From the NCBI GenBank assembly GCA_050012355.1, contig JBEKHI010000421.1:1-6933 (forward strand): a stretch of DNA of 6,933 bases, given 5' to 3'. This document shows positions 5,610 to 6,933 of this stretch, piece by piece. How positions within the stretch are numbered: the stretch's first letter is position 1; each line of letters begins with the position of its first letter. The stretch comes from JBEKHI01 sp050012355 (GTDB lineage: Bacteria; Actinomycetota; Actinomycetes; Streptosporangiales; Streptosporangiaceae). The position numbers and the translations under genes are program-made. Under the pieces are notes generated by a model, which ran no database searches, had not been told where the DNA came from, and saw only the letters and a list, made by a program, of their open reading frames with translations.

Positions 5610-6823
5610 GCCGGCAGCCACAGCGCTACCCGGAAACCCTGGCCGGTCGGCCCGGCTGCCAGCCGGCCGCCGAGCAGTTCCGCCCGCTCACGCATGCCGG
5701 TCAGCCCGTATCCGCCGAACGTCAGGCCAGCCGGCGCAGGCGTCGCCGCGTCCGGCGACCGGGTGTCCTCGATCTCCAGCTCCACGTCGTCGGGCCGGTA
5801 GGTGAGCCGCAGTCCGGCCGTGCCGCCCCGCCCCGCGTACTTGGCCGTGTTGATCAGCGCCTCCTGCGCGGTCCGGTAGAGGGTGAGCGCGATCTCTGGC
5901 GGTAGCGGGCGCTGGTCGCCCTGCACGGCGAACGAGGCGAGGATGCCGGTCGCTTCCGACGTCTGCCGGACGAGACGGTCCAGCAGCGCCGGGCCGGGAA
6001 GCTCATCGCCGCGCAGCGCCGAGACGGCCCGGCGGGTGTCGGCCAGGCCATCCCTCGCTATCCGCTGCGCCCGGGCTATCTGCTCGAGCATCCGGTCGAT
6101 CGCCGCGGTGTCCGCGTCCTGCCGCCGGCCGAGCAGTTCCGCGGTGTCGAGCGCCAGCACCAAGCCGGACAACGCGTGGGCGAGGATGTCGTGAATCTCC
6201 CGGGCCAGCCGCGCTCGTTCCGCTAGCGCGACGGCCTCGGCCTGGGCGGCCTGGGCATCCCGGAGCTGGGCCAGCAGTTGCTCCGCGCGTGCCTGCGCGG
6301 CACTCGCCCGGTCCCGCGAGATCCTGGTGGACCGGATGGACACGCCGACCGTGAAGAAGAACGCCGCCCCGACGTCCACACTGGCCACCTCCACCACCGA
6401 CGCTTTCCCCGACAGCAGGAATGCCAGGTCCGTGGCGGCGCACACCACCAGGCCAGTGACCAGCGCGGGCACGAACGGCCGGTTCATACCCACGATGATG
6501 AGTACCAGGTACATGACGAGGTAGGCCGGCCCAACGGGCACCAGGCCAGTGAGCACCGCGCCCGCCAGGCCAGCCGCCGGTACGCCGATAACCTCCGCCG
6601 CGGTAGCGTCCCACCGGCCCGAGAGCTCCCAGCCGAGACCGCCGAGCGCCACCGCCAGCGACACCACAGCGGCCGCGATCACCGGTGGCGACCGGTGGGC
6701 CATGGCCGCGCAGTCGCCGACCGTGACCAGGGCCAGCACCAGGGAAGCGGCCGGTATCCCGACCCGCCGCGTCATGGCCGACGGCCGGTCAGATCCAGTC
6801 GCCGCTGCGGAACCGGTGGCCAC
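5606..6823 (-). CDS. NarL-family sensor histidine kinase
   Basis: 405 residues. The N-terminal part (about 22-165) holds five or six hydrophobic segments with very short loops and no sizeable extracellular domain, so the signal is probably sensed in or at the membrane. A charged Ala/Gln-rich stretch (about 168-205) is likely coiled coil. The HisKA_3 dimerisation domain carries the phospho-acceptor His211 in ARLAREIHDILAH. A HATPase_c domain follows: N-box EALINTAKYA (Asn325), a G1-like IEDTRS (Asp353) and GGYGLTGMRERAELLGG (about 370-386). The usual glycine after the G1 Asp is replaced by Thr-Arg, a mild deviation also seen in related actinobacterial kinases. The GTG at 6823 is chosen because GGAGGA (6830-6835) lies 6 nt upstream; a TTG at 6838 would put this site inside the gene. 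Its stop overlaps the regulator start. It is the first gene of a four-gene coupled operon. Confidence 0.95.
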   Translation of the reverse strand: MATGSAAATGSDRPSAMTRRVGIPAASLVLALVTVGDCAAMAHRSPPVIAAAVVSLAVALGGLGWELSGRWDATAAEVIGVPAAGLAGAVLTGLVPVGPAYLVMYLVLIIVGMNRPFVPALVTGLVVCAATDLAFLLSGKASVVEVASVDVGAAFFFTVGVSIRSTRISRDRASAAQARAEQLLAQLRDAQAAQAEAVALAERARLAREIHDILAHALSGLVLALDTAELLGRRQDADTAAIDRMLEQIARAQRIARDGLADTRRAVSALRGDELPGPALLDRLVRQTSEATGILASFAVQGDQRPLPPEIALTLYRTAQEALINTAKYAGRGGTAGLRLTYRPDDVELEIEDTRSPDAATPAPAGLTFGGYGLTGMRERAELLGGRLAAGPTGQGFRVALWLPA

Positions 6824-6933
6824 GGCCGTTCCTCCCAAGAATAAGAAACTCCAGGTCCAGAGTAGACGCGCGCGGCCTAGCCCCCATCAACCCCGGGGTG
6901 GACATCGGCGGCGCGGGTTCGGTTAAGCCGCCG
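6824..6933 (-). promoter_or_regulatory. Leader of the kinase-regulator-MMPL operon with ribosome binding site
   Basis: GGAGGA at 6830-6835 (minus strand) is the ribosome binding site for the GTG at 6823. Further upstream a TACTCT at 6859-6864 fits a -10 pattern, and TTGATG at 6885-6890 a -35 pattern, but their 20-nt spacing is too wide for a confident promoter. A 10-nt palindrome, ACCCCGGGGT, lies at 6890-6899 next to it and could bind a regulator. No gene is supported in this stretch. The promoter is a guess; the ribosome binding site is clear. Confidence 0.4.

Noticed and set aside
4896..5801. 301-codon open frame on the plus strand
   Set aside because: It lies opposite the response regulator and the end of the kinase, has biased composition and no recognisable motif; the minus-strand genes are unambiguous.
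6824..6838. TTG start at 6838 for the histidine kinase
   Set aside because: The GGAGGA ribosome binding site would fall inside the gene; GTG at 6823 has ideal 6-nt spacing from it.
6900..6933. Possible end of a further minus-strand gene (TAA at 6923-6925)
   Set aside because: Only about 10 nt of the potential upstream gene are in the window, so nothing can be supported.
1..6933. CRISPR array, tRNA, rRNA or insertion sequence
   Set aside because: No regularly spaced direct repeats, no tRNA-like or rRNA sequence, and no transposase or terminal inverted repeats with target duplication were seen, even at the gene-fragment junction near 1237.

Overview
The window is high-GC DNA with strong GC bias at third codon positions, long spurious open frames on the antisense strands, GTG starts and 4-nt stop/start overlaps. 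Gene types (NarL-type two-component pair, MMPL transporter, DUF2695 protein, CHAT and S8 proteases) point to an actinomycete (Actinomycetota) chromosome. I cannot name a genus from the sequence alone.

Left third (1-1506): a patch of incomplete genes. The 3' end of a subtilisin-like (S8) serine protease enters from the left edge on the plus strand. Facing it on the minus strand is a CHAT (caspase-like) protease domain with its His/Cys dyad intact. Its upstream part appears to be missing: the reading frame passes directly from CHAT-like sequence into sequence antisense to the C-terminal half of a TetR-type regulator on the plus strand. The two gene fragments meet at about 1215-1240 with no intergenic DNA. 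This looks like a deletion that removed the 5' halves and the shared promoter of two divergent genes. S8 and CHAT genes side by side suggest the remains of a protease-protease module.

Middle (1507-2224): a 233-nt intergenic stretch with an inverted/direct repeat cluster, then a small cysteine-rich DUF2695 protein with a good ribosome binding site. It ends in a perfect 18-bp stem-loop that sits between it and the convergent operon and can serve both.

Right two-thirds (2225-6823, minus strand): one compact operon reading from right to left. It encodes a NarL-family sensor histidine kinase, a LuxR/NarL-type response regulator, a 12-TM MMPL/RND exporter and a small multi-pass membrane protein of unknown function. 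All three junctions are 4-nt stop/start overlaps (ATGA, GTGA, ATGA), so the genes are probably translationally coupled. The expected logic is that the membrane kinase senses a signal, the regulator controls transcription (probably including its own operon), and the MMPL pump, possibly aided by the small membrane protein, exports a lipid or hydrophobic compound. The right edge (6824-6933) holds the operon leader and no gene that I can support.
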